Assembly (NCBI GenBank): GCA_020200135.1
Contig: JAIVJI010000060.1
Coordinates: 1-64,000, forward strand
Origin: Acidobacteriota bacterium
GTDB lineage: Bacteria; Acidobacteriota; Blastocatellia; Pyrinomonadales; Pyrinomonadaceae
Direction: 5' to 3'
DNA length: 64,000 bases
Of this stretch, positions 24,897 to 35,645 are shown piece after piece. The position numbers and the translations under genes were made by a program. The notes beneath the pieces were generated by a model. That model was not told where the DNA came from, did no database searches, and saw nothing but the letters and a program-made list of their open reading frames with translations. Each line of letters starts with the position of its first letter. The stretch's first letter is position 1.

Positions 24897-26234
24897 ATGG
24901 TCAAAGAAGAAATCAAGCGCCTCGTAGAGGCTAAGCGGGCGCGCGTCGGCGTCATCGGGTTGGGCTACGTCGGGCTGCCGCTGGCGGTCGAGTTCGCGCG
25001 GAAGGGCCTGCGCGCCGTCGGCTTCGAGGTCGACGCGCGCAAGGCCGAGATGATCAACCGCGGCGAAAGTTACATCGGCGACGTGCGCACAGAGGCACTG
25101 GCCGAGGTCGTCGCGGCCGAGCGGCTCCACGCCACCACGGACTTCGACGAGCTGGCGGGCTGCGACGCCATCATCATCTGCGTCCCCACGCCGCTCCGCA
25201 AGACGAAGGAGCCGGACATCTCCTACATCCTCGCCGCCGCCGGCGAGATACAGAAGCGTCTGCGGCGCGGCCAGCTCGTCATCCTCGAATCCACCACCTA
25301 CCCCGGCACCACCGACGAGGTGCTGCTGCCGATGTTCGAGGAGCGCGGCCTCAAGCTGGACTCCGACTTCCTGCTCGCCTTCTCCCCCGAGCGCGTGGAC
25401 CCCGGCAACCCGCAGTTCCACACCGACAACATCCCGAAGGTCGTCGGCGGCTGCACCGACGACTCGACCGAGGTCGCCGCCGCGCTCTACGGCGTCATCG
25501 TCCGCGAAGTTCACGCCGTCTCCTCGGCGCGCGTGGCCGAGGCGGCGAAGCTTTTGGAGAACACCTTCCGCGCGGTCAACATCGGGATGGCGAACGAGAT
25601 GGCGCGGCTCTGCTACCACCTCGGCATCGACACCTGGGAGGTCATCCGCGCGGCGGCGACCAAGCCGTTCGGCTTCATGGCCTTCTACCCCGGCCCCGGC
25701 ATCGGCGGCCACTGCATCCCGCTCGACCCGCACTATCTTTCGTGGAAGGCGCGCCAGCACGGCTTCGACTCGCGCTTCATCGGGCTGGCCGAGGAGGTCA
25801 ACTCGCGGATGCCCGAGCACGTCGTCACGCTCGTCACCGACGCCCTGAACGACGAGCAGAAGTCGCTCAAGGGCTCGCGCGTGCTCGTCCTCGGCGTCGC
25901 CTACAAGAAGGACATCGACGACGTGAGGGAGTCGCCGGCGCTCTCGATCATCGACCGCCTGCGCGCCAAGGGGGCGGAGGTGCTCTACCACGACCCGTTC
26001 GTCTCGGAGGTGCGCTTCGACGACGCGCACACGCAGGGGGGCGGCGAGCCGCTGCAATCGGTCGAACTCGCCGACGGCGAGCTGGAGTCGGCCGACTGCG
26101 CCGTCATCGTCACCGACCACTCCGGCGTCGACTACGCGAGGGTCTGCCGCCTCTCCAAGGTCATCGTCGACACGCGCAACGCACTCTCCCGCGACCAGCG
26201 CCGCGAGAGCTGCGCCAAGATAGTCAGGCTTTAA
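24897..26234 (+). CDS. UDP-N-acetylhexosamine / UDP-glucose 6-dehydrogenase family (WbpA-like)
   Basis: A 445-residue nucleotide-sugar dehydrogenase. The NAD Rossmann motif is GVIGLGYVGLPLAVEF at 18-33, and the catalytic Cys at about 273 is in GPGIGGHCIPLDPHYL, followed by the C-terminal UDP-binding domain with VLGVAYKKDIDDVRESPAL. It oxidises the C6 hydroxyl of a UDP-sugar to a uronic acid. The GGHCIPLDPHYL form and the 2-epimerase downstream favour a UDP-GlcNAc or UDP-ManNAc substrate. It heads a run of four genes with short or overlapping junctions (toxin-antitoxin pair and wecB), feeding surface glycan synthesis. Confidence 0.92.
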   Translation: MVKEEIKRLVEAKRARVGVIGLGYVGLPLAVEFARKGLRAVGFEVDARKAEMINRGESYIGDVRTEALAEVVAAERLHATTDFDELAGCDAIIICVPTPLRKTKEPDISYILAAAGEIQKRLRRGQLVILESTTYPGTTDEVLLPMFEERGLKLDSDFLLAFSPERVDPGNPQFHTDNIPKVVGGCTDDSTEVAAALYGVIVREVHAVSSARVAEAAKLLENTFRAVNIGMANEMARLCYHLGIDTWEVIRAAATKPFGFMAFYPGPGIGGHCIPLDPHYLSWKARQHGFDSRFIGLAEEVNSRMPEHVVTLVTDALNDEQKSLKGSRVLVLGVAYKKDIDDVRESPALSIIDRLRAKGAEVLYHDPFVSEVRFDDAHTQGGGEPLQSVELADGELESADCAVIVTDHSGVDYARVCRLSKVIVDTRNALSRDQRRESCAKIVRL

Positions 26235-26252
26235 TGATGAGACGGGGGAACT

Positions 26253-26450
26253 ATGACAGTTAAAGGCGTGCAATTCGTCACGGACACGAACGGCCGCAAG
26301 GTCGCCGTCCTGCTCGACCTCGCAGAGTGGGGCGAAATCTGGGAGGACATCTACGACGGGATGCTGGCTCAGGAGCGCGCCGACGAGCCCTCAGAGTCGT
26401 GGGAGGCCGTGAAGGAGCGGCTGCAACGCGAGGGCCGTCTTGACGACTGA
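26253..26450 (+). CDS. Putative type II antitoxin
   Basis: A 65-residue acidic protein (VQFVTDTNGRKVAVLLDLAE, then a Glu-rich helical tail ending LQREGRLDD). The 'NGRKVAVLLDLAEW' start resembles Phd/YefM-like antitoxins that state a target site then a helical toxin-binding tail. It overlaps the RelE/ParE-type toxin gene by 11 nt, the usual antitoxin-first order. Identification rests mainly on that context. Confidence 0.75.
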   Translation: MTVKGVQFVTDTNGRKVAVLLDLAEWGEIWEDIYDGMLAQERADEPSESWEAVKERLQREGRLDD

Positions 26451-26706
26451 ACGCTATCACGTCGTCATCACGCGCGGAGCCGGCCGCGATCTCGACAGGC
26501 TCGACCGTGCCGTACTCCCCCGCGTCGCGCGCGAGATAGACGCACTCTCAGCAGAGCCACGGCCAACGGGCTGCCGCAAGCTAGTCAACCAGGTGAGCCT
26601 CTGGCGCGTGCGGGTGGGCGACTGGCGTGTGCTGTACGAGATAGACGACGCGGCTCGAACGGTGCGCGTGGTCGCCGTCAGACACCGCAGTAAAGCTTAC
26701 GAATAG
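26440..26706 (+). CDS. RelE/ParE-family toxin
   Basis: An 88-residue protein: YHVVITRGAGRDLDRL at the N-terminus, then PRPTGCRKLVN, LWRVRVGDWRVLYEIDD and VVAVRHRSKAYE. These are the RelE-type fold blocks, including the basic residues used in mRNA cleavage on the ribosome (Arg and Lys in 'WRVRVGDWRVLY' and 'RHRSKAYE'). The start is a TTG at 26440 inside the antitoxin gene; the next in-frame choices are worse. The stop overlaps the GTG of wecB by one nucleotide, so toxin expression is tied to polysaccharide genes. Confidence 0.85.
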   Translation: MTTERYHVVITRGAGRDLDRLDRAVLPRVAREIDALSAEPRPTGCRKLVNQVSLWRVRVGDWRVLYEIDDAARTVRVVAVRHRSKAYE

Positions 26707-27833
26707 TGCTCAAAGTCATCAACGTCGTGGGGGCGCGGCCGAACTTTATGAAGGTCGCGCCGCTGGTGGAGGCCGCGGGGCGGCGCGCGGGGGAGTTCGC
26801 GGCCGTGGTCGTCCACACCGGCCAGCACTACGACGCGCGGATGTCCGCGGACTTCTTCCGCGACCTCGGCCTGCCCGCGCCCGACGTGCACCTCGGCGTG
26901 GGCTCCGGCTCGCACGCGCAGCAGACGGCCGCCGTCATGCAGCGCTTCGAGCCGGTCGTCCTCGAACAAAAGCCCGACTGGGTGGTCGTCGTCGGCGACG
27001 TCAACTCGACCCTGGCGTGCGCGCTCGTCTGCTCGAAGCTGGGGGTGCCGGTCGCTCACGTCGAGGCGGGTCTGCGCAGCCGCGACCGCTCGATGCCGGA
27101 GGAGGTCAACCGCCTCCTCACCGACCAGCTCTCCGAACTCCTGCTCACGCCCTCGGCGGACGCCGACCGCAACCTCATCAGTGAGGGCATCCCCGCCGAG
27201 CGCATACGGCTCGTCGGCAACGTGATGATCGACTCGCTCGTGAAGCACCTCGCGCTGTCGGAAAGCTCCGACGCGCGCGAGCGCTTCGGCGTGGCGGGCG
27301 CGGACTACGCGGTCGTCACGCTCCACCGCCCCTCGAACGTTGACGACCCCCGCGTGCTGCGCCGCGTCCTCTCGGCGCTCGCGCGCTTGAGCAGACGCCT
27401 CCCCGTCGTCTTCCCCATCCACCCGCGAACGCGCAAGAGCCTCGCGGACTTCGGGCTCGACAAAGACGAGGCGCTAAGCGGCGACTTCCGCCTCGTCGAG
27501 CCGCTCGGCTACCTGGACTTCCTACGGCTCTACAGCGGCGCGCGGCTCGTGCTCACGGACTCGGGCGGGTTGCAGGAGGAGACGACCGCGCTCGGCATCC
27601 CCTGCCTGACGCTGAGAGAGAACACGGAGCGCCCGGTCACGGTCGAGCTGGGCACGAACCGCGTCGTCGGCACCGACGAGGAGAGAATCGTCTCGGAGGC
27701 CGAGGCCGCGCTGCGCGGGGCGGGAGGCGCCGGACGGCCGCGCGTGCCGCCGCTCTGGGACGGACGCGCCGCCGACCGCATCCTCGACGCGCTGCTCGAC
27801 AGGACGCGGGAGCTGCGGGCGGGCGGCTTTTAA
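26706..27833 (+). CDS. wecB: UDP-N-acetylglucosamine 2-epimerase
   Basis: A 375-residue non-hydrolysing epimerase. Marks include VVGARPNFMKVAPL at 6-19, HTGQHYDARMS, HVEAGLRSRDRSMPEEVNR, the LHRPSNVDD region and LTDSGGLQEETTALGIPCL. It interconverts UDP-GlcNAc and UDP-ManNAc. With the upstream UDP-sugar dehydrogenase this would give UDP-ManNAcA, an acidic precursor of many capsules and O-antigens. GTG start at 26706 overlaps the toxin stop. Confidence 0.94.
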   Translation: MLKVINVVGARPNFMKVAPLVEAAGRRAGEFAAVVVHTGQHYDARMSADFFRDLGLPAPDVHLGVGSGSHAQQTAAVMQRFEPVVLEQKPDWVVVVGDVNSTLACALVCSKLGVPVAHVEAGLRSRDRSMPEEVNRLLTDQLSELLLTPSADADRNLISEGIPAERIRLVGNVMIDSLVKHLALSESSDARERFGVAGADYAVVTLHRPSNVDDPRVLRRVLSALARLSRRLPVVFPIHPRTRKSLADFGLDKDEALSGDFRLVEPLGYLDFLRLYSGARLVLTDSGGLQEETTALGIPCLTLRENTERPVTVELGTNRVVGTDEERIVSEAEAALRGAGGAGRPRVPPLWDGRAADRILDALLDRTRELRAGGF

Positions 27834-27904
27834 ACGGCCGCGGGCCGGGGTTACAATGAGCCGCCCCTTCCCCCACCGGAGTCCGTTTGCGCGAGGAGTG
27901 AAGG

Positions 27905-28558
27905 ATGGAGACGCCTGAGCGCGAGAAGCTGTCGGTCGAAGAGCTGGCCAACTGCGTGACCCACGGGCTGGGGCTGGCGCTGAGCCTGGCGGGCTTCGTC
28001 GCGCTCGTCGCGCTGGCGTGGCCGGGCGGCGACGCGTGGCTGGTCGGGAGCTGCGCGGTCTACGGCGCCTCGCTCGTCGCGCTCTACGCGGCCTCGACGC
28101 TCTACCACGGGGCGCGCACGCCGCGTGCGAAGCGCCTGACGCAGGCGCTCGACCACTGCGGCATCTACCTGCTCATCGCGGGGACTTACACGCCGTTCAC
28201 GCTCGTCACGCTGCGCGGGCCGTGGGGGTGGACGCTGTTCGGGCTGGTGTGGAGTCTGTCGCTGGCCGGCATCGCCTTCCGCGCGCTGTGCGGGACGCGG
28301 TTCCGCGCCGTCGCCGTCGGCTCTTACGTGCTGCTCGGGTGGCTGTGCGTCATCGCGGCGGGGCCCATCCTCGAAGCCGTCCCGCTCGCGGCGCTGGCGT
28401 GGATCGCGGCCGGGGGTCTGGCCTACACGACGGGCATCTTCTTCTTCGCGGCGCAGCGCATCCCGCACCACCACGCCATCTGGCACCTCTTCGTCCTCGG
28501 CGGCAGCGTCTGCCACTACGTCGCCGTCCTGCTCTACGTCGTCCCGCCGCGCGGTTAG
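27905..28558 (+). CDS. Hemolysin III family (TrhA/YqfA) membrane protein
   Basis: A 217-residue, seven-span membrane protein of the PAQR-related hemolysin III family. Conserved parts are LANCVTHGLGLALS, LYAASTLYHG, ALDHCGIYLLIAGTYTPF and HHAIWHLFVLGGSVCHY, with the zinc-ligand His residues in the first and last of these. Bacterial members affect membrane energetics or lipid homeostasis. GAGGAG precedes the ATG. The gene appears complete; a DUF421 relic begins 3 nt after its stop. Confidence 0.9.
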   Translation: METPEREKLSVEELANCVTHGLGLALSLAGFVALVALAWPGGDAWLVGSCAVYGASLVALYAASTLYHGARTPRAKRLTQALDHCGIYLLIAGTYTPFTLVTLRGPWGWTLFGLVWSLSLAGIAFRALCGTRFRAVAVGSYVLLGWLCVIAAGPILEAVPLAALAWIAAGGLAYTTGIFFFAAQRIPHHHAIWHLFVLGGSVCHYVAVLLYVVPPRG

Positions 28559-28560
28559 TC

Positions 28561-28674
28561 GTCACCTCGGATTTGCTGGTCGTCGTGCTCATCGCCGACG
28601 CGGCGCAGAACGCGATGGCGGGCGAGTACAAGTCGGTCACGGAGGGCGCCGTCCTCGTCGGCACCGTCGTCGCC
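28561..28674 (+). pseudogene. Relic of a DUF421 membrane protein gene
   Basis: One frame reads VTSDLLVVVLIADAAQNAMA and then GEYKSVTEGAVLVGTVVA, which matches the conserved middle of DUF421 proteins (the SDL..L..ADA.QNAM.G block). About 38 residues are uninterrupted, but the roughly 50-residue N-terminus and the roughly 90-residue C-terminus are missing and there is no start. The sequence then becomes unrelated. This is a deletion remnant or a chimeric assembly join. Confidence 0.6.
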
Positions 28675-28725
28675 CGGCAAGCGCCCGGCGTCCACGGCCG
28701 CACGCACGCCCCGCGCGTGCGCCCT

Positions 28726-29811
28726 TCAGGCCGGCGGCGGGCTGTAGTCGTCGCCCTGCTCCGCGACGCGCGCGAGCTGTTCGAGGCGTTCGCGCAGGGC
28801 GCGTGTGAAGCAGTCGGCCTCGGCCGGCGTCGCGCCGCTGGCGAGCAGCCCCTCGCGCAGCTGCGCGTCTGTGACGCGTCCGAGGTAGCGCAGCAGCCAG
28901 CGCACGTGGCCGACCTCGATGCCCTCGGTCGCCTCGTCCGTCCGCTGCCCCGTAAAGCCCCAGCTCACGACCCCGCCCGCGACGCCGCGCACGAAGTCCG
29001 CGTTCTGCGCGGCGAAGCCCTCGCAGTCCCACTTGGTGCGCGTCAGAGGGCTCCCGGTCTTCCCCATCGAGGCGCCCCAGTCGATGATGAGGTAGCGCGC
29101 CTCCACCGTCCCGTCCGCGAGCGTGTGCTCGAAGACCGCCGTGTTCGAGCCGCGCGCCACGTCCCTCACGTCCTTGTTGTCCCAGTTCGAGACGAGCATC
29201 AGCAGAACCTTCAGCCCCGCAATCTCCTTCGTGCCGGCGAAGGGGTTGTGGTCCCACGACCAGCCGTGCTCGTCGAAGAGCTTGCGCACGCCCTCCTCGT
29301 CCAATTCGAAGCGCGCGTCCGAAAAGCTCATGTCCTCAGCGACGCAGGCGCGCGCGCGCCCCAGATTCTCCGCGCCCTCGATGTGCCCCGACGCGACGTA
29401 GTAGGCGGCCTCGACGTGGTAGCCTGCGGCCCACGCCAGCCGCGTCGAGAACGTCTCGCTCTTCACCTCGTCGCCCCACTTCACGCGCCAGCGCAAGCCC
29501 CGCGCGTCGCGCACGGTCATGCAGGGGTTCGAGCCCGTGTCGTGCTCCTCGACGAAGCGGAAGGGCGGTAGCGGCTCGCGCTCGCGGCCGCCGGGGCCGC
29601 CGCGGAAGTCGAGCCGCTCGACCGCGCCGGGGTCGCGCCAGAGCGAGACCTGGCGCGCGCGCAGGGGGCGCTCCGGCGCCGTCAGAAGCTTGTAGCGCGA
29701 CTTGGCCCACCAGAAGAGGTAGACGACGATGACGCCCGACGCCGTCCCGACGGCGGCGATGAAAAGAATCGTCGTCACCTCCGGTATCAACAGGCCGAGC
29801 GAGGTAGTCAT
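28726..29811 (-). CDS. Unknown membrane-anchored protein, possible kinase-like fold
   Basis: A 361-residue protein with one N-terminal membrane span (about 12-34) and a soluble domain. Features of the soluble part: RWRVKWGDEVKSETFSTRLA (about 106-125), LMLVSNWDNKDVRD (about 203-216), SNTAVFEH and LIIDWGASMG (about 240-249). The order of a Lys-bearing strand, a D/N/K loop with a downstream Asn, and a D-W-G motif resembles HipA/CotH/Fam20-type atypical kinases (catalytic Asp and Asn, then metal-binding Asp). No family name is certain. It lies 63 nt downstream of the ATP-grasp gene in the same direction, so the two may be co-expressed. Confidence 0.75.
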   Translation of the reverse strand: MTTSLGLLIPEVTTILFIAAVGTASGVIVVYLFWWAKSRYKLLTAPERPLRARQVSLWRDPGAVERLDFRGGPGGREREPLPPFRFVEEHDTGSNPCMTVRDARGLRWRVKWGDEVKSETFSTRLAWAAGYHVEAAYYVASGHIEGAENLGRARACVAEDMSFSDARFELDEEGVRKLFDEHGWSWDHNPFAGTKEIAGLKVLLMLVSNWDNKDVRDVARGSNTAVFEHTLADGTVEARYLIIDWGASMGKTGSPLTRTKWDCEGFAAQNADFVRGVAGGVVSWGFTGQRTDEATEGIEVGHVRWLLRYLGRVTDAQLREGLLASGATPAEADCFTRALRERLEQLARVAEQGDDYSPPPA

Positions 29812-29874
29812 AGGGCGAGACTACCATAACGACCGCGCACGCGGCCGGGCGGGGTTCGGCTTTTCGAGTCGTCC

Positions 29875-31227
29875 TTAGCTTTCGAGTCGCCCTTCGACGA
29901 CGAAGAGGCCGGCCTCGCCGCCGCCGGAGGTGACGTTGACGACGGGCGAGCCGGAGAGCCGCACCATCGCGCCCTCGACACGCCCCCGGAAGAGGAAGGG
30001 GTTCGTGTCCACGTACATCGGCCGGAGCGCCCAGGAGGTCTCGCCGAAGACGGGGAACACCTCGGTGTGGAGTGTGAGGGTTTCCTGCACGACGAAGTCC
30101 GCTTCGAGCGCGTGGGACAGCGCCGCGTCCCACTCCGCCTCGGTCGAGCGCGCGCCGAAGACGAGCCCGCGCCCGCCGTAGTCGTCGTTCGGCTTGAGCA
30201 TAAAAGAGGCGCGCCCGCGCCGGACGTGCTCGACTAAGTCGACGCTCTCGCCGCCGCGCGTCGTCCGCCGCTCCGACACGCGCCGCGTCCAAGGCACGCA
30301 CGAGCGGACGACCTCGCGTTCGGCCGGCGTGAGGCTGCGCCCGCCCCACTCGCCCGTGAGCAGCTCGAAGGCGGCCTTCTTGTGCAGCGGCTTGCAGCGC
30401 GGCGAGTTGACGAGGCAGACGCGGCCCTCCGCGTACGCGCGCAGCACCGCGTGCGACTCGCCGCGCTCGGCGAGCAGCTCGTGGATGATGACGCGCTTGT
30501 AGACGAGGTCTATCTTGAAGTCGCCCGCGCGCAGGCGCCGGCCGTCATACTCAAGCCCGTCGGGCGAGCAGACGACGGCCGGCACGCCGCGCGCCTCGAA
30601 GTATTCGCGCAGCAGCTCGAACTCGCCGGCGGTCGGCAGACCGTCCCAGTCAACTATCGCGACGTTGGGCACGTCGCGCGCGCCGCTCCATTCGGCGTAT
30701 GTCTCGACGAGCGCGTCGAACAGCGCCGCCGCCGGGTCGAACTGCCGCAGCCGGTAGCGGCGCGCGACGTGCCGCATCGCGGCGACCTCGAACCCGACCT
30801 CGTTGAGCCCCGCCTGGTCGTGGAGGCTCGAAGGGTTCTCGGCGTTGTACTCGACGAACTTGACCTCGTCGCCGTGGACGAAGGCGTCGAGCCGCCCCGT
30901 CACCGACGGACAACGGTAGCCCGGCTCGACGAGCGCCAGCCGCGTCTCCGCCTCGGTCATCCCGACGCTCGCCAACAGCCGCGGCTCCGCGACGAACGCT
31001 TCGGACATCTTCTCGAACGCGCCCGCCAAAGTCTCCGACGCGTGGACGAGCCGCGCGTACTGCGCCGCGTCGAGCAGGTGCGGCCTGAGCGAGACGCCGA
31101 TCTCGCGCCCGCCGTACACGAGCCGCCGCTCGCGCATCGCCCCCCTCAGGCGCGCGAACAGCCCCGCGGTCAGATCCTCGTCCGACTGAAGCAGCTCGTG
31201 AAACTCGGCAATCGCCTGCTCTCTCAT
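29875..31227 (-). CDS. Circularly permuted type 2 ATP-grasp-like protein
   Basis: A 450-residue protein. FVEYNAENPSSLHDQAG at about 129-145, VAIVDWDGLPTAGEFELLR, VYKRVIIHELL, and SFMLKPNDDYGGRGLVFG near 345 are the conserved blocks of the circularly permuted ATP-grasp / glutathionylspermidine synthase-like family. Members ligate an amine to a carboxylate using ATP; the substrate here is unknown. The ATG at 31227 has AGCCATGAG just before it and an inverted 9-bp-unit repeat 11 nt further upstream. It pairs with the kinase-like gene downstream. Confidence 0.82.
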   Translation of the reverse strand: MREQAIAEFHELLQSDEDLTAGLFARLRGAMRERRLVYGGREIGVSLRPHLLDAAQYARLVHASETLAGAFEKMSEAFVAEPRLLASVGMTEAETRLALVEPGYRCPSVTGRLDAFVHGDEVKFVEYNAENPSSLHDQAGLNEVGFEVAAMRHVARRYRLRQFDPAAALFDALVETYAEWSGARDVPNVAIVDWDGLPTAGEFELLREYFEARGVPAVVCSPDGLEYDGRRLRAGDFKIDLVYKRVIIHELLAERGESHAVLRAYAEGRVCLVNSPRCKPLHKKAAFELLTGEWGGRSLTPAEREVVRSCVPWTRRVSERRTTRGGESVDLVEHVRRGRASFMLKPNDDYGGRGLVFGARSTEAEWDAALSHALEADFVVQETLTLHTEVFPVFGETSWALRPMYVDTNPFLFRGRVEGAMVRLSGSPVVNVTSGGGEAGLFVVEGRLES

Positions 31228-31237
31228 GGCTCAAAAG

Positions 31238-31315
31238 AATTAACATGGATGGACAGGATGGTCAGGATAAAGATTTAAACTCTTATCCTGTTCATCCTGT
31301 CCATCCATGTTAATT
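31238..31315. repeat. Inverted 33-bp repeat with 9-bp internal period
   Basis: Left arm 31238-31270 and right arm 31283-31315 are complementary in 31 of 33 positions with a 12-nt loop. Within an arm the words GGATGGACA, GGATGGTCA and GGATAAAGA give a 9-bp period, unlike the 7-bp period elsewhere. It lies upstream of the ATP-grasp gene and 28 nt beyond the end of ppdK. Confidence 0.88.
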
Positions 31316-31343
31316 AACCTTCCGGTTATACAACCGTCGGGGG

Positions 31344-34052
<2,709 letters not shown>

Positions 34053-34221
34053 GACGAATTTCCTTCCTCGGTTCCTGGCGGGTGTCGTCTGACGCGGGGC
34101 GGCCGTCTCTCGCGGCGCGGCCGTCCGGGGAGAGCTTTCGAGGCCCGAAAGCCTACTCCAAACCTCTCGGGAGGGCAATGCTTATGCCGGCCGCCGAGCC
34201 GGCCGCTGTCGGCTCATCCTT

Positions 34222-35616
34222 TCATTCCGGGTGGAGCTTGAGCCACTCGGCGCGGAGCATGAAGCTGCCCGAGGTGACGACGCGGTCGCCGACGAAGAGA
34301 CCTTCGAGCACGGGGTAGCGCCCGCCGGCCTCGGCGCCGACGCGGACGGGGCGCATGACGTAGGTGTTCGGGTCCGGGGTGGCGAGGAAGACGACCGTGC
34401 GGCCGCCCACCGTCTGCACCGCCGAGGCGGGGACGGTCGGCGCGGTCGCCTCGGCCGTCCCCAGCGCGCCGAAGCCGACGCCCACGTACATCCCGAGCTT
34501 GAGCGCCTGCGCGGGGTTCGCGACCTCGACGCGCACCTGCGCCGTGCGCGTCGCCGGGTCGAGCTGCGGGTCGACGTAGGTGACGCGGCCGCGGAAGACC
34601 CGCCCCGCGTACGCCTCCGAAGTCACGCTCGCGCCGCTCCCGACGCGCACGCGCGCGAGGTCTTTCTCAAAGACCTGCGCCACGACCCAGACGTTCGAGA
34701 GGTCTGCGACGCGGAGTATCTCCTTGTTGGCCTCGACGACCTCGCCGGGGTTGGCCGCGCGGCTGATGATTGTGCCGCCGGCGGGCGCGGCGAGCGCGAC
34801 TTCGGAGCTGACCTGCGCCGGCCCGCGCAGCGCCGCCACGCGCTGCGGCGTGAGCCCGAGCAGCAGCAGGCGCTGACGCTGCGCGGCCAGTTCGGCCTCG
34901 GCCTTCTTCAGCACGGAGGTCGCCTGCTCGAACTCCTCGCGGCTCGCCGCGCCTATCTCGACGAGGGCGGCCGTGCGCCGGTGGCGCTTCTGAAACTCCT
35001 CCAGCTCGGCCTGCGCCGAGAGGTAGCGCGACTGCGCCATCGCCAGCTCGTCGCTGAAGACGACCGCGAGCTGCTGCCCGCGCCGCACCTCCTGCCCCGC
35101 CTCGGCCGAGACGCTCAACAGACGGCCGCCGACCAGCGACAGCACGGGCGTCGAGCGGTACGCGTTGGCCTGCACGACGCCGTTCGCCGCCTGCTGCGCG
35201 GCTTCGGGCGCGAGCTGCTCGCCGACGGCCTCCACCTGAAGCCCCGCGCGCGCGGCCACCTCGGGCGTGACGGTCAGCGTCGCCTCGCCCGGCTGTGCCG
35301 CAGCAGCGCCCGCGCCGGACATCGTGCCCGGTGCGCCCGGCTGGTCGAACGTGACCGTGCGCGGCGCGGTGACGACGCGCCCCGCCCCCTCGCGGCCGCC
35401 GAGATAGCCGAGCCACCAGAGCAGGAGCAGGAGCGCCGCCAGCGCGAAGGCCGCGACGACCGCGACGGCGGCCGCCCCGTTCGCGCGGCGCGGCGCGCGC
35501 GCGACGACGCGCTCGCTCTCGACCGTCTGCTCGACGGTAGCAGTGGGCGTCGCCTCGACGGTCCTCCCGACCGTCAGCTCCTTCGACTCTTCGGTCGCTT
35601 CGGGTTTTTCGCTCAT
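34222..35616 (-). CDS. Efflux RND periplasmic adaptor (CusB/CzcB-like)
   Basis: A 464-residue membrane fusion protein. One membrane anchor lies at about 51-75 (VAVVAAFALAALLLLLWWLG). Then a barrel/lipoyl/hairpin organisation: VLSLVGGRLLSVSAEAGQEV, an alpha-helical hairpin SRYLSAQAELEEFQKRHR, a second lipoyl half APAGGTIISRAANPGEVV, and a C-terminal membrane-proximal part ending LHPE. The ATG at 35616 follows GGGAAGAGAAG and gives MSEKPEATEE. It sits first of the three in coordinate order but last in transcription (cusA, tolC, cusB). Confidence 0.9.
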   Translation of the reverse strand: MSEKPEATEESKELTVGRTVEATPTATVEQTVESERVVARAPRRANGAAAVAVVAAFALAALLLLLWWLGYLGGREGAGRVVTAPRTVTFDQPGAPGTMSGAGAAAAQPGEATLTVTPEVAARAGLQVEAVGEQLAPEAAQQAANGVVQANAYRSTPVLSLVGGRLLSVSAEAGQEVRRGQQLAVVFSDELAMAQSRYLSAQAELEEFQKRHRRTAALVEIGAASREEFEQATSVLKKAEAELAAQRQRLLLLGLTPQRVAALRGPAQVSSEVALAAPAGGTIISRAANPGEVVEANKEILRVADLSNVWVVAQVFEKDLARVRVGSGASVTSEAYAGRVFRGRVTYVDPQLDPATRTAQVRVEVANPAQALKLGMYVGVGFGALGTAEATAPTVPASAVQTVGGRTVVFLATPDPNTYVMRPVRVGAEAGGRYPVLEGLFVGDRVVTSGSFMLRAEWLKLHPE

Positions 35617-35645
35617 CTTCTCTTCCCGCGCCTTTCCGCCCCGCG

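Noticed and set aside
27841-27904. Promoter TACAAT at 27852 for the hemolysin III gene
   Set aside because: No acceptable -35 at 16-18 nt upstream, so it is not listed as a feature.
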